Of a DNA stretch of 64,000 nt, positions 1 through 9,024 are shown in pieces. This stretch comes from Paludisphaera borealis. Its GTDB lineage: Bacteria; Planctomycetota; Planctomycetia; Isosphaerales; Isosphaeraceae. The stretch covers positions 5,208,001-5,272,000 of the forward strand of contig NZ_CP019082.1 of the NCBI RefSeq assembly GCF_001956985.1. Direction: 5' to 3'. Each line of letters starts with the position of its first letter. Within the stretch, counting starts at the first letter, position 1. The notes beneath the pieces are model-generated. The model saw only the letters and a program-made list of their open reading frames with translations. It was not told where the DNA came from and searched no databases. The position numbers and the translations under genes were made by a program.

Positions 1-771
1 CCCCTGGAGCCGGCCCGCCGCCTCGTCGAACGGCCTCATGGCCTCGTCGATCCGCTCGTCCAGCCGCTCGATCAGGCGTTCCAACGCGTCGATCTGATCC
101 GTCAGCAGCCGGAGCACGAAGCGGTGGTGGTCGGTGACCCGGCCCAACAGCGCCCGCCTCAGCTCGGGGATCTTGCCCCGGAGCCGCTGCTTGGCCAGAT
201 CGGCCAGCTTCTCCGGGTCGTCCTGGCCGTCGATGATCGCCCGGATCATGGCGCGCCCCGAGGCCCCCAGGACGTCGCTGGCCACCGACCCCAGCTTGAC
301 GTTGGCGTCCTCCAGCGTCTTCTGGAGGCGATTGGCCACCGCGGCGCGGTCGCGGACCAACTCGGTGCGCTGCCGGGTCAGGTCGCGAAGCTCGCGGATC
401 TCCGGCTTGGGGATGAAGCTGGGCGACAGCAGGCCGTGCTGGAGCAACTGGGCGATCCACTCGGCGTCCTTGACGTCGGTCTTGCGGCCGGGGACCTGCT
501 TGAGCCGCCCGGCGTTGACCAGCATCACGTCGAATCGCCCTTCCAGGATGTGGAAGATCGGCTTCCAGTAGACGCCCGTGCTCTCCATGGCGACCTCGCG
601 GACGCCGTGGGCGTCGAGCCAGTCGGCCAGGGCCAGCAAGTCCGCGGTCATCGTGCCGAAGGTGTGGACCACCGAGGCGACCGAGCCGTCGGGGTTGATG
701 TGGCGGACGCAGGCGACGACGGTCTTCTTGTGGACGTCGAGCCCGGCGCAGCGATCGTGAACGATGTCCAT
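1..771 (-). CDS. IS110-family transposase, 5' part (runs off left edge)
   Basis: DEDD-type transposase that moves its element by a serine/DEDD recombinase mechanism. The reverse strand reads from an ATG at 771 to base 1 without a stop (257 codons), so the C-terminal part lies outside the window. Seen: an N-terminal GLDVHKKTVVACV segment with the first acidic residue, then AMESTGVYWKPIF and TDVKDAEWIAQLL, which match the conserved Asp/Glu/Asp-x-x-Asp blocks of the IS110 DEDD domain. The helical part that follows (RDRAAVANRLQKTLE region) is also typical. The Transposase_20 domain with the catalytic serine is not visible. The reading frame is intact as far as it goes, so the element may be active. 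A GGAGGGG stretch lies 4-10 bases before the ATG. Confidence 0.9.
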   Translation of the reverse strand, partial: MDIVHDRCAGLDVHKKTVVACVRHINPDGSVASVVHTFGTMTADLLALADWLDAHGVREVAMESTGVYWKPIFHILEGRFDVMLVNAGRLKQVPGRKTDVKDAEWIAQLLQHGLLSPSFIPKPEIRELRDLTRQRTELVRDRAAVANRLQKTLEDANVKLGSVASDVLGASGRAMIRAIIDGQDDPEKLADLAKQRLRGKIPELRRALLGRVTDHHRFVLRLLTDQIDALERLIERLDERIDEAMRPFDEAAGRLQG

Positions 772-1030
772 GACGTCCCCTCCAACTCGAGTGGTCGGAA
801 ACGAAGCAGTCCGAGCCGGTGGGACGACCTCGGGGCGTAAAGCAGTTTCTTCTACGTGCTCCCCCGCTTCCGGGGGGCGACAGGACGGGGTTCGACATGA
901 AGTCGAGCCGAGGCCGGGACCAAGTTCCTTCGCGGGTTCGCGACACCAAAGCCAATGACGGCCTCTCGCCCAGGGCCGGACATCCGCAGCATAACCCAAC
1001 CCGACCCCATTTTCATGGGACGGGTTGAGC
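772..1030 (-). ncRNA. Candidate bridge-RNA region upstream of the IS110 transposase
   Basis: Long non-coding stretch immediately upstream of the transposase start. IS110-group elements are known to carry a structured guide (bridge) RNA in this position, while IS1111-group elements carry it downstream. Seen: a GC hairpin at about 865-882 (CCCCCG/CGGGGG type stem) and a second hairpin at 998-1026, arms AACCCGxCCCAT and ATGGGACGGGTT with a small bulge. I cannot define the element end or the target- and donor-binding loops from one copy, so the assignment is an inference from position plus structure. Confidence 0.3.
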
Positions 1031-1334
1031 CAAAGGCTCATGACCGTTCCTTCGTCGGTTTTTTGCGTTCCGCTCGCCCGCGCCGAGGGTTTTTTTCGTC
1101 GCATCGCGCATTGTCAAAGAACGCCGGGAAAGCCGATCGTCACCCCATAGTTTACGACAGGTCGCCCGCGACTCATTCAGTGATCGGATTGTGTTGATTC
1201 GGTTGGCTTTGGCGACTTCGCTGGAGATGCGGATTCTGGCGCGGTTTGCCTTTGGGCCGTCGACGGGCCGGGCCTGAATTCCCTTCTCCCCTGCGGGAGA
1301 ATGTATGCTTGCGACAGCGCTTGGCTAGGTTACA
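1031..1334. other. Intergenic, no gene seen
   Basis: No convincing coding potential. It contains a short hairpin at 1284-1301 (TTCTCCC, 4-base loop, GGGAGAA). The left end of the IS110 element must lie somewhere in or before this stretch, but I could not place it. Confidence 0.5.
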
Positions 1335-1402
1335 AGCCCGAAGCGCCAGCGAGTGAATTCCCCGCTGTCCGACCGGAAATTCACTCGCTGGCGCTTCGGG
1401 CT
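1335..1402. repeat. Palindromic intergenic repeat, perfect 25-bp arms
   Basis: Arms at 1335-1359 and 1378-1402 are exact reverse complements over 25 bp, separated by an 18-base loop. The arm core is GCGCCAGCGAGTGAATT. A second, diverged copy of the same unit lies at 15546-15612. It resembles REP-type elements: extragenic, palindromic and dispersed. It sits downstream of the lipoprotein gene read on the minus strand and could also act as a transcript end there. Confidence 0.85.
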
Positions 1403-1513
1403 CCATTCGGAGGCCGCCCGCGTGACTTCTCGTCAGCTCATTTTCATGAGGCCGGGTGTCGCCACGGCGTCATGATGGTTTGTATCGCCGGTCGACTGTC
1501 GAAAGCCCGCGGC

Positions 1514-1741
1514 TCAGAGATCGTTGGCGGTCGACGACTGCGCGGGGCCGGTCTGCATGGGGAGCTTGTGAGAGCGGGCGGCTCCCCTGGCGCCCGGCTT
1601 GCCTTTCAGGCCGGTTCGGACCGAGGAGTGAGCCACGGGCGCGGGGTCGGTCGAAGTGGCGTCGGGCTTGGTTTCGCAGCCCGTGGCGACCGCCAAGGCG
1701 GCCGTCGCCGCGGCGAGGAGGACGAACGTACGAATCGGCAT
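1514..1741 (-). CDS. Small predicted lipoprotein
   Basis: 75 residues. Hydrophobic signal segment (residues about 4-20) followed by a lipobox-like ATGC with Cys at about position 22, so it is probably lipidated and anchored after signal peptidase II cleavage. The remainder is short, polar, and shows no domain that I recognise. It lies 42 bases downstream of the DUF1559 gene on the same strand. Small lipoproteins following DUF1559 genes are common in planctomycetes, which suggests a shared operon. Function unknown. Confidence 0.6.
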   Translation of the reverse strand: MPIRTFVLLAAATAALAVATGCETKPDATSTDPAPVAHSSVRTGLKGKPGARGAARSHKLPMQTGPAQSSTANDL

Positions 1742-1783
1742 CGAGTGGGTCCTGGAATCGGGGTCGTGAATCGTTGAGAAGCG

Positions 1784-2836
1784 TTACTGGTCGGCGCTGA
1801 CGACTTCGCTGCCGGCGCGGGTGGCCATGGCGCGGTAGGCGGCGACGCTGACGCCGTCCTTGATGAACCGGACCGAGCCGTCGGCCAGCGCGAAGTTGGC
1901 TCCGCCGGGGTGCATGCTGCGGAAGCCCATGTTCCCGTAGTTCTGGCACGACGGCACGCTGATCCAGTCGGGCGGATAGAGCGCGGTCCCCAGGCAGTCG
2001 TAGAGCACCGCCGTCCCCGGATCGCGCGGGGCGTTGAGCTTGGGGACGGCCGTGGCGCCGCCGGTGATCCGCAAGTCGTTGAGCGTGCCGGGGACCTGGT
2101 TGGGGCCCGACCACCAGCCGCCGATCAGGTTGGTGTAGAAGTTCGACCCGGACGGCTCGTCGCGGAATCGCGAGGTCTCGCCGAACAGGAGGGTGTTGCT
2201 TGTCCCGTCGACGATCGAGGACAGTCGGTGGCACCAGTTCGTGCCGAAGACGCCGTCGCCCGGCACCTGGTTGCAGATCTGGAAATACTGGCCGGTGGGG
2301 TCGGGGATGTCGCCGGTGTTCGACCAGTTCATCAGGTATTGTTCGTGGAGTCCGTTGTTCGAACCGTACGAGGCCTGTGAGAACGGAATGACGTCGGCGC
2401 CCGTGAGCGGGACGTAGTCGGTGTCAGAAGGGCAGACGTAGGCGTCGGTTCGGACGGCCTCGCTGGTGAAGTTGGCCCGGCTGTTGTAGGGGCGGGTCAG
2501 ATTGAACGCGTTGTAGCCGTTGTTGCCTTCAAGGAACGGCCAGATGTAGGCGAAGACCGTGTGCGAGAGCTGCGGCGTGAAGTCGCAGGGGGTCGGATAG
2601 CCCGGGCTGAACGGGGTGATCGAGATGGTCCGGCGGCCGAACGGCAAGCTCGCGTGGGCCGATTCGTAGTTAAGGGTCGCCAGCGCAATCTGCTTCAGGT
2701 TGTTGAGGCACTTGGCCCGGCGCGACGCCTCCCGCGCGGCGACGACGGCCGGCAGCAAAAGGCCGATCAAGAGCGCGATGATCGAGATCACGACCAGCAG
2801 CTCGATCAGGGTGAACGCCGTGCGTGGCCGGTTCAT
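1784..2836 (-). CDS. DUF1559 protein with prepilin-like N-terminus
   Basis: 350 residues. The N-terminus has [20 protein letters not shown], a prepilin cleavage/methylation motif (cleavage expected just before Phe), followed by the [21 protein letters not shown] block typical of DUF1559. The C-terminus has [18 protein letters not shown], the H-x9-DG motif of the family. DUF1559 proteins are highly multiplied in planctomycetes; they are presumed to be processed by a prepilin peptidase and exported as pseudopilin-like surface or periplasmic proteins. Their exact role is not established. It is followed by the small lipoprotein gene. The start ATG is at 2836. Confidence 0.93.
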   Translation of the reverse strand: MNRPRTAFTLIELLVVISIIALLIGLLLPAVVAAREASRRAKCLNNLKQIALATLNYESAHASLPFGRRTISITPFSPGYPTPCDFTPQLSHTVFAYIWPFLEGNNGYNAFNLTRPYNSRANFTSEAVRTDAYVCPSDTDYVPLTGADVIPFSQASYGSNNGLHEQYLMNWSNTGDIPDPTGQYFQICNQVPGDGVFGTNWCHRLSSIVDGTSNTLLFGETSRFRDEPSGSNFYTNLIGGWWSGPNQVPGTLNDLRITGGATAVPKLNAPRDPGTAVLYDCLGTALYPPDWISVPSCQNYGNMGFRSMHPGGANFALADGSVRFIKDGVSVAAYRAMATRAGSEVVSADQ

Positions 2837-3291
2837 GGTCGGACCCTCGTCGCGAGAAGGAATCTTTCTGTGTTCGGAACAGTTGCGAAACGATCCTGAA
2901 AACTAGAGACGGCCGCCGGGGCGTCGAGCTTACAGGCGACTTTTTCGCGGCCCGAGGCGCGAACGGCGGCGGACGGTGACTTACCCTCCAGGAGGGAATC
3001 GTCGCAAGGCGGCGGGAGATTCCTCGTGAGACGGGGAGAACCGGCCTGGCGGGCGCGCGAGACGCCCTCGACTTCGAGCGGGACCGCGGAGCGACCGACT
3101 TCGCAGACCTGCACTCGCAATCGACTGGAAGTTTAGAGACGAGTCAGGAAATTTGCAAGCAAATCATCATTTATGCACGAAAAATGTGATGGCATGAAGA
3201 GTCGGTGAAATCGCTCGGCCGGCCGTCGGCGGTTCGGCCTGGATTCCGACTTCGATCGTCCGCGCGCGCCCGGCCGGCGCGGCGGGCAGGC
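2837..3291. other. Intergenic between divergent DUF1559 and thiS-thiG genes
   Basis: About 450 bases with no persuasive gene. One 95-codon frame on the minus strand (2833-3120) has no family resemblance and was not called. The AT-rich patch around 3130-3190 is the probable regulatory part for one or both divergent genes. Confidence 0.45.
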
Positions 3292-3321
3292 TTGACCCCT
3301 TCTCCTCGCCCGCGATACGAT
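3292..3321 (+). promoter_or_regulatory. Candidate sigma-70 promoter of thiS-thiG
   Basis: TTGACC at 3292-3297 and TACGAT at 3316-3321, separated by 18 bases. This would start a leader of about 140 bases before the thiS-thiG start. No THI-box (TPP riboswitch) consensus was seen in the leader. Confidence 0.4.
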
Positions 3322-3465
3322 GAAGCCGCGTCGTTCCGGACGTGCGTGCGGGCGTCTGGGGGCGGGTCGACTGGGTCAATCAAGGGGGGCGTCCGGGGGC
3401 GAAGTCGTGGGGCGTGGCGAATCGTCGTCCGCGTCTCGAAACGGCGGCCTTGGGACGGCCAGGCG

Positions 3466-4512
3466 GTGGGATCGATCGTGGAGATCACGCTCAACGGCCG
3501 GAAGCGCGAGGTGCCGGACGCGCTCAACGTGGCCCGGCTTCTCGGGTTGCTGGAACTGAAACCCGAGCACGTCGCGGTCGAGCTCAATCGCGGCCTGGTG
3601 ACGCGCTCGAAGCACGCCGAGACCGACATCGCGCCGGGCGACACGCTGGAGATCGTCACGCTCGTCGGCGGTGGTTCGCCGTCCGCGCCTGCCGCGGCCG
3701 AGCCGGAACTGCTCTCGATCGGCGGCCATGCGGTGCGCAGCCGGCTGTTCGTGGGGACCGGCAAGTACACCACGCTCGAACTGATGCGCGATTGCCTGGA
3801 AGCCAGCGGGGCCGAGGTCGTCACCGTCGCGGTGCGCCGCGAGCGGCTGGTCGACCGCGACGGCCGCAACCTGCTCGACTTCCTCGATCCCGGCAAGTAC
3901 ACGATCCTCCCCAACACCGCCGGCTGCTTCAGCACCGACGAGGCGCTGCGGACGGCCCGCCTGGGCCGCGAGCTGCTCCAAGGGCTCGGCAACCCCGGGG
4001 CCGACTGGGTGAAGCTCGAAGTCCTGGCCGACACCCGGACGCTCTTGCCTGACCCGGTCGCGACCCTTGACGCGACGAGGGTGCTGGTCGCCGAGGGCTT
4101 TCAGGTCCTCTGTTACACGAGCGACGATCCGATCATGGCGCGGCGGCTCAAGGAAGCGGGCGCGGCGTCGGTGATGCCGGCCGGCAGCCCGATCGGCAGT
4201 GGGCAGGGGGTCCTCAACCCCAACAACATCCGGATCATCCTCGAAGATCTGAAGGGGGACGATCCGTCGTACCCCGTGATCGTCGACGCCGGGGTGGGGA
4301 CGGCCAGCGACGTGGCGATTGCGATGGAGCTGGGCTGCGACGGCGTTTTGCTCAACACGGGGATCGCCGGGGCGAACGACCCGCTGCGGATGGCCCACGC
4401 CATGCGGTTGGCCGTCGAGGCGGGCCGGCTGGCGGCGGGGGCCGGACGCATCCCCAAGAAGCTCTACGCCACCGCGTCGAGTCCGACTCAGGGCCTGGTC
4501 GGGCGCGCCTGA
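3466..4512 (+). CDS. thiG: ThiS-ThiG fusion: sulfur carrier joined to thiazole synthase
   Basis: 348 residues from GTG 3466 (GTG 3478 is an equally good start and gives VEITLNGRK). The first ~65 residues are a ubiquitin-fold ThiS domain ([22 protein letters not shown]). The rest is a ThiG TIM barrel: [14 protein letters not shown], a VKLEV segment carrying the Schiff-base Lys, [18 protein letters not shown] and [12 protein letters not shown]. ThiG condenses deoxyxylulose-5-phosphate, dehydroglycine and ThiS-thiocarboxylate into the thiazole of thiamine. Here the Gly-Gly that normally ends ThiS is internal, followed by a Ser/Pro/Ala linker. The gene stands alone, with a candidate promoter at 3292. 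Fused carrier/synthase proteins are known in some bacteria. Confidence 0.93.
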   Translation: MGSIVEITLNGRKREVPDALNVARLLGLLELKPEHVAVELNRGLVTRSKHAETDIAPGDTLEIVTLVGGGSPSAPAAAEPELLSIGGHAVRSRLFVGTGKYTTLELMRDCLEASGAEVVTVAVRRERLVDRDGRNLLDFLDPGKYTILPNTAGCFSTDEALRTARLGRELLQGLGNPGADWVKLEVLADTRTLLPDPVATLDATRVLVAEGFQVLCYTSDDPIMARRLKEAGAASVMPAGSPIGSGQGVLNPNNIRIILEDLKGDDPSYPVIVDAGVGTASDVAIAMELGCDGVLLNTGIAGANDPLRMAHAMRLAVEAGRLAAGAGRIPKKLYATASSPTQGLVGRA

Positions 4513-4575
4513 TCGTCGCTGAGCCGACGCTCCGCCTTCACTCGCTCGGGTCGTTTCCTCCCTCACGGACGTCGC

Positions 4576-6570
4576 ATGGCAACAACCCGACTGGACCCCG
4601 CCTCGATTCTCGGACCCGACGGCGCCGTGGCGCGTCGGCTGAAAAGCTACGAGGTCCGCGAACAGCAGCTCCAGATGGCTGACGCCGTGGCGAAGGCGAT
4701 CGAGGACCGCCATCACCTGGTGGTCGAGGCCGGGACGGGCGTCGGCAAGAGCTTCGCCTACCTCGTGCCGGCGATCATGGCCGCCGTCGAGATGAAGAAG
4801 AAGATCGTCGTCTCGACGCACACGATCGCGCTCCAGGAACAGCTCCTGAGCAAGGACATCCCGTTTCTGCGGTCGGTGATGCCCCAGGAGTTCTCGGCCG
4901 TCCTGGTCAAGGGGCGCGGCAATTACGTCAGCCTCCGCCGGCTCGACGTCGCAGTCAGCCGTCAGGCGACCACGTTCCAGAGCGCCGACGATCTCGACCA
5001 GCTCGCTTCGATGCGGATGTGGGCCGGACGGACGCAGGACGGGACCCGCTCGGATCTCGACTTCCGGCCGAATCCCGGCGTCTGGGACGCGGTCCAGAGC
5101 GAGAACGGCAACTGCCTGGGCCGCGAGTGCCCGCGCCACAAGGAATGCTTCTACTTCAAGGCCCGCCGCCGCGTCTGGACGGCCAACCTGCTGATCGTCA
5201 ACCACGCGCTGTTCGTCAGCGACCTGGCGTTGCGGGCCTCGGGCTTCGGGCTCTTGCCCGATTACGACGTGGCGATCTTCGACGAGGCGCACACCCTGGA
5301 AGCCGTCGCCGGCGAGCACCTGGGGCTCCAGCTCTCGAACGTCGGCGTCGACTACACGCTGGCCCGGCTCTACAACGATCGGACCAAGAAGGGGACGCTC
5401 GTCTACCACCACATGCTCGAAGCCATCGAGCAGGTTCGCCGGGTGCGGACGGCCTCGGAAGACTTCTTCGAGGTCGTCGCCCAGTGGCACGCGAAGCAAG
5501 GATCGAGCGGCAACGGCCGGGTGCGAAAGCCGATCGACCTCTCCGCCGCGCTCGCCGAAGAGTTGCGCAAGCTCGGGAACGCCATCGATCGAGGCTCCGA
5601 GGACATTGCGGAGCTGGACACCCGCATCGAGCTCTCCTCGGCCGCCGAGCGCTGCGAGGGGCTCGCCGACCAGGTCCAGAGATGGGTTCGGCAGTCGGCC
5701 GAGCAGCAGGTCTACTGGGTCGAGTCCGAGAACAAGGGGAGGCGTCGCATCCGGTTGGCCTCGGCCCCGCTCGACGTCGGCCCGACCCTGCGGAAGACGC
5801 TTTTCGAGCAGGTCCCGACCTGCGTGTTGACCTCGGCGACGCTCTGCGTCGGGTCGCCCCCCAAGTTCGACTTCCTCAAGTCGCGGCTCGGCCTGACCCG
5901 CGCCGAGACGCTCGCGCTGGGGAGTCCGTTCGACTACCCGCGCCAGGTCAAGATCCACCTGGCCCGCAACTTGCCCGACCCGTCCGAGCAGCCCCAGGAC
6001 TACGAGCGGCAGGTGATCACGGCCATCGCGCATTACCTGGAGCAGACGCAGGGCAAGGCGTTCGTCCTGTTCACGTCGTACCGGATGCTCGACGCCGCGG
6101 CCCGGGCCTTGACGCCCTGGCTGGCCAAGCGGAACATCGCCTTGTTCGCCCAGAGCGACGGCATGCCGCGGTCGAAGATGGTCGAGGCGTTCAAGGCCGA
6201 CGTCGACAGCGTGATCTTCGGCGCCGACAGCTTCTGGCAGGGGGTCGACGTGCCGGGCGAGTCGCTCTCGAACGTCATCATCGTCCGCCTTCCGTTCTCG
6301 GTCCCCAGCCACCCGCTCCTGGAAGCCCGCCTCGAAGAGATCCGCCGCCGCGGCGGCAACCCGTTCGTCGAATACCAGATCCCCGAAGCCGTCATCAAGC
6401 TCAAGCAAGGCTTCGGCCGCCTGATCCGCACCCGGACCGACCAGGGCATCGTCGCTATCCTCGACCCCCGCGTCCTCACCAAACCCTACGGCAAGACCTT
6501 CCTCAACTCCCTCCCCGAATGCCCCCGGATCGTCGATCAGCACGATTTCAGCCGACGGCCGTCGTCGTAG
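4576..6570 (+). CDS. dinG: DinG/XPD-family ATP-dependent DNA helicase
   Basis: 664 residues, superfamily 2 helicase. Walker A EAGTGVGKS (about 50-58), motif Ia STHTIALQEQL, DEAH box (AIFDEAHTLE, about 235-240), and C-terminal motifs DSFWQGVDVPGE and LKQGFGRLIRTRTD. The Fe-S domain lies at about 110-205: three Cys are present (NCLGREC and KEC), but the first cluster position in KGRGNYVSLRR is Ser where relatives usually have Cys. DinG relatives unwind DNA 5'-3' and act in repair and R-loop removal. Starts at ATG 4576, 63 bases after thiS-thiG on the same strand; no obvious functional link. Confidence 0.9.
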   Translation: MATTRLDPASILGPDGAVARRLKSYEVREQQLQMADAVAKAIEDRHHLVVEAGTGVGKSFAYLVPAIMAAVEMKKKIVVSTHTIALQEQLLSKDIPFLRSVMPQEFSAVLVKGRGNYVSLRRLDVAVSRQATTFQSADDLDQLASMRMWAGRTQDGTRSDLDFRPNPGVWDAVQSENGNCLGRECPRHKECFYFKARRRVWTANLLIVNHALFVSDLALRASGFGLLPDYDVAIFDEAHTLEAVAGEHLGLQLSNVGVDYTLARLYNDRTKKGTLVYHHMLEAIEQVRRVRTASEDFFEVVAQWHAKQGSSGNGRVRKPIDLSAALAEELRKLGNAIDRGSEDIAELDTRIELSSAAERCEGLADQVQRWVRQSAEQQVYWVESENKGRRRIRLASAPLDVGPTLRKTLFEQVPTCVLTSATLCVGSPPKFDFLKSRLGLTRAETLALGSPFDYPRQVKIHLARNLPDPSEQPQDYERQVITAIAHYLEQTQGKAFVLFTSYRMLDAAARALTPWLAKRNIALFAQSDGMPRSKMVEAFKADVDSVIFGADSFWQGVDVPGESLSNVIIVRLPFSVPSHPLLEARLEEIRRRGGNPFVEYQIPEAVIKLKQGFGRLIRTRTDQGIVAILDPRVLTKPYGKTFLNSLPECPRIVDQHDFSRRPSS

Positions 6571-6657
6571 GCTTGAAGCTCAGGTAGAACGACCGCTGAC
6601 CCATAAGGATTTGTCCCCGATTTCTTCCCGCGATGCCGAGGACGGCGCTGGAAGGGA

Positions 6658-6690
6658 CAGCATCGCTATGCTGCGCTTTTTATTTCTTTC
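6658..6690 (+). terminator. Possible terminator after the helicase gene
   Basis: Stem CAGCAT (6658-6663), 4-base loop, ATGCTG (6668-6673), followed by a T-rich run (CGCTTTTTATTTCTTTC). The stem is short, so this is only a candidate. Confidence 0.35.
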
Positions 6691-6847
6691 TATGCCCACG
6701 CAATGTCCCTGTTTTTCGACTTCAACGGTTCCATGATGATTCACATCACCTTTCGTTGAAGGCCACCCCTCGTTGTGCCACGATTCCGGTCCTCGGTGTG
6801 ACATCCACGCCTGAGATCTTGGCAAATAGCAATCAACGAAGGTGCAA

Positions 6848-7543
6848 ATGATGACGAACTCGATGCAGAGGATCAGAGTAGCGACAGCGCTGCTGGGTGT
6901 TCTTGTTGTGACGGGGGCCTGCCCGACCCACGCGACCCCGGTCTTCGACCAGCCGACCAACCTCAACGGGGCGTATGCGAGCCAGAACGACCCCAGCGGC
7001 GGACTTGGCAATTTCGCCACCGTATACGACAATTTCACGATCGGAACGGGAGCCACGATCACCGACGTTTCCTGGGTGGGGAGCTATTTCAATGGAGCTC
7101 CCGCCGCCATATCCGGGTTCACGCTGACGTTTTACGCAGACAACGCCGGCCAGCCGGGCACCGCGCTGGCGACCGATTTTATCGTTGGGAACGCCAACGA
7201 GACTTCACTCGGTCTCGACGATCAGAGTGACCCGGCTTTCAGCTATTCGGCCATTCTAAACACTTCTTTCGCCGCTACGGCCGGCACGCAGTATTGGTTG
7301 TCGATCGTGGCCGACATGGGCTTCCCTCCGCAGTGGGGTTGGGAGTACGGCACCGGCGGCGACAACTCGGCCTACCAGGACTTCTTCGGGATCCGATCCC
7401 CCATTGCGAACGACTTCGCGTTCTCGCTGGACGGCGTCCCCCTCTCCGCCGTCCCCGAACCCGGGACGCTGACGAGTGCCTGCACCGCCGTCCTGGCGGG
7501 CCTCGGCTGCACCTGGCGCCGCCGTAGGCGAACCGCCGCTTGA
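6848..7543 (+). CDS. PEP-CTERM surface protein
   Basis: 231 residues. N-terminal signal peptide (ATALLGVLVVTGACPTHA). The body is rich in Thr/Ser/Gly with beta-type segments. The C-terminus has AVPEPGTL, a hydrophobic stretch (ACTAVLAGLGCTW) and an Arg-rich tail RRRRR: the tripartite PEP-CTERM sorting signal recognised by exosortase. No exosortase gene is in the window. The body has no domain that I can name; the pattern (fold with GTQYWLSIVAD) is frequent in planctomycete PEP-CTERM proteins. Start chosen at ATG 6848 because GAAGG lies 5 bases upstream; ATG 6851 is an alternative. Confidence 0.85.
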   Translation: MMTNSMQRIRVATALLGVLVVTGACPTHATPVFDQPTNLNGAYASQNDPSGGLGNFATVYDNFTIGTGATITDVSWVGSYFNGAPAAISGFTLTFYADNAGQPGTALATDFIVGNANETSLGLDDQSDPAFSYSAILNTSFAATAGTQYWLSIVADMGFPPQWGWEYGTGGDNSAYQDFFGIRSPIANDFAFSLDGVPLSAVPEPGTLTSACTAVLAGLGCTWRRRRRTAA

Positions 7544-7564
7544 GCTTCCAGCCGGTCATCGGGA

Positions 7565-7619
7565 GAAAACGGGGATGTGACGCGTTTTAGCCGCTTACCT
7601 GTTCTATATCCCCGTTTTC
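7565..7619. terminator. Bidirectional terminator-like palindrome, copy A
   Basis: Arms GAAAACGGGGAT (7565-7576) and ATCCCCGTTTTC (7608-7619) are perfect over 12 bp. The site lies between convergent genes (PEP-CTERM protein and glycosyltransferase), so it can terminate from both sides. A sequence-related copy follows the DUF1559 gene at 11881-11932, so this is also a member of a dispersed repeat. Confidence 0.6.
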
Positions 7620-7656
7620 CTGTTTTTAGCAGACCTGGGCCGATATTCTTGCCTTG

Positions 7657-9024
7657 TCATCTGGCGACCTCGTAAAGCCGCAGACTGGCGTTGTCGTTAG
7701 GGGGGCGTGTTCGACGCCACGACCAATCCCTGAGCGGCGTCGAATTCCGCGCCAGGCCCTCGTCACGACCCGGCCGGCAGAGCAGGATCGCGGGCCCGGA
7801 TGGCCGGTCCTGTACTCGCACGACCTCGCCCGCCTTCCGATAATAGCCCAGCGGGTCGGCGACCCAGTCTTCGGCTGCCAGGACTGGGCGGTTTGGATAC
7901 TCAACGTCCAGGTACTCCGCCACGGCACGCCAAGGTGGCTTCGTATACATCGGGAAGGCCGAGGGCACCGCCGCTGTCAGCCATGCCAAGGCCCCGACGA
8001 GGGCGACCCTGCCAAGCCACCGGGGACAGTTCGCAGCCCAGAGGCCGACCAAGGCGACGAAGGCCAGCGCCGGTCCCATGAATTGACGCTCCGCCCAGAC
8101 GGACTTGGGACCGTAGGCTGACAGGGCGAAGACGACCAGGGGCACGCCCACGCCGATCCCGGTCAGGGCGAAGGCGGGCGGGGACAAGCCGCGTCGAATC
8201 GCGGTCGCATAGTACGCCACTCCTAGGGCCGCCAGAGGGAGCAAGAGCCACCGGGAACGGATGCCAGGCACGTCGCCGAAAATTCCGGCGTAGAACCAGA
8301 CCAATTCCTGCGGCGTCGGCTGCTTGATCCAGTCGATGTGCGGCAGCGGGTCGGTCCCGTGAAGTATATGACTGCCCATCGCAGTAATTAGCCACGGTAG
8401 GACGGTCGCGACGGCCAGAACGCCGCCGACGACCACGAGCACTTTTTCCCGGCGCGGCAGGACGAGCAGCAGGATGGCAATCTCAGCGGCGACGGTTAAG
8501 GCGGCGATGTACTGCGCCCAGGCTAACACGGCGCAAGTCACCGACCAAACGACGACCCGGCCGCGGACGGCTGGAGCGTCCAGCAGCCTCAGGAGGGCGA
8601 GCAGGTTGGCGGCCGAAAGGAGTGCGATGAGACTGTATGGACGGGCTTGCTGGCCGTAGTAGACGAAGAAAGGAGAGACGGCCACGAGTGCCAGAGCACC
8701 AAGGGCCGGCCCCGGCGGCATAAGTCGGCGTAGCAGGAGATGGGTGACGACGAGGAACGCCGCCGAGCAGAGTACGCTGAACGACCGCACGGAGATCTCT
8801 CCGACCTCGAACGCCCGCACCCAAGAGAACAGCAGGAGGTTATGCAGCGGCGGGTGGGGATGGTCCATCAGGGATTGCCGGATCATCCCCCCGAAGGGCT
8901 GCGCCGCAATCCGGGCGGAGAACAGTTCATCAATATCAAAATTGTAGTCGATCTGAACTGTTCGCAGGGCGAGGCCGATCATGCAGATCGCCAAGGCGGC
9001 GATGCGTTCGGTGCGGCCGGTCAT
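7657..9024 (-). CDS. Glycosyltransferase family 39-like membrane protein
   Basis: 455 residues from ATG 9024, which has GGAGGG about 9 bases upstream; GTG 9033 is in frame but lacks spacing. Many hydrophobic segments over the first ~380 residues. NFDIDELFSARIA near the N-terminus carries the acidic D-x-D/E pair of the GT-C fold used by PMT/ArnT-type enzymes, and HPHPPLHNLLLFSWV matches the following loop of that superfamily. It should transfer sugar from a polyprenyl-phosphate carrier to an acceptor on the outer side of the cytoplasmic membrane. The acceptor cannot be told. The gene is single, facing the PEP-CTERM gene and divergent from the cytochrome gene. Confidence 0.8.
   Translation of the reverse strand: MTGRTERIAALAICMIGLALRTVQIDYNFDIDELFSARIAAQPFGGMIRQSLMDHPHPPLHNLLLFSWVRAFEVGEISVRSFSVLCSAAFLVVTHLLLRRLMPPGPALGALALVAVSPFFVYYGQQARPYSLIALLSAANLLALLRLLDAPAVRGRVVVWSVTCAVLAWAQYIAALTVAAEIAILLLVLPRREKVLVVVGGVLAVATVLPWLITAMGSHILHGTDPLPHIDWIKQPTPQELVWFYAGIFGDVPGIRSRWLLLPLAALGVAYYATAIRRGLSPPAFALTGIGVGVPLVVFALSAYGPKSVWAERQFMGPALAFVALVGLWAANCPRWLGRVALVGALAWLTAAVPSAFPMYTKPPWRAVAEYLDVEYPNRPVLAAEDWVADPLGYYRKAGEVVRVQDRPSGPAILLCRPGRDEGLARNSTPLRDWSWRRTRPPNDNASLRLYEVAR

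Noticed and set aside
2833-3120. 95-codon minus-strand frame upstream of DUF1559
   Set aside because: No family resemblance, no credible start; it overlaps the DUF1559 start and reads as leader DNA.
3120-3465. TPP riboswitch ahead of thiS-thiG
   Set aside because: I looked for the CTGAGA and ACCTGATCTGG core motifs and did not find them.
3376-6543. Long minus-strand frame of about 1055 codons opposite thiS-thiG and the helicase
   Set aside because: Arg/Asp/Gly/Val-rich composition typical of an antisense frame in GC-rich DNA. The plus strand encodes two clear protein families over the same bases.
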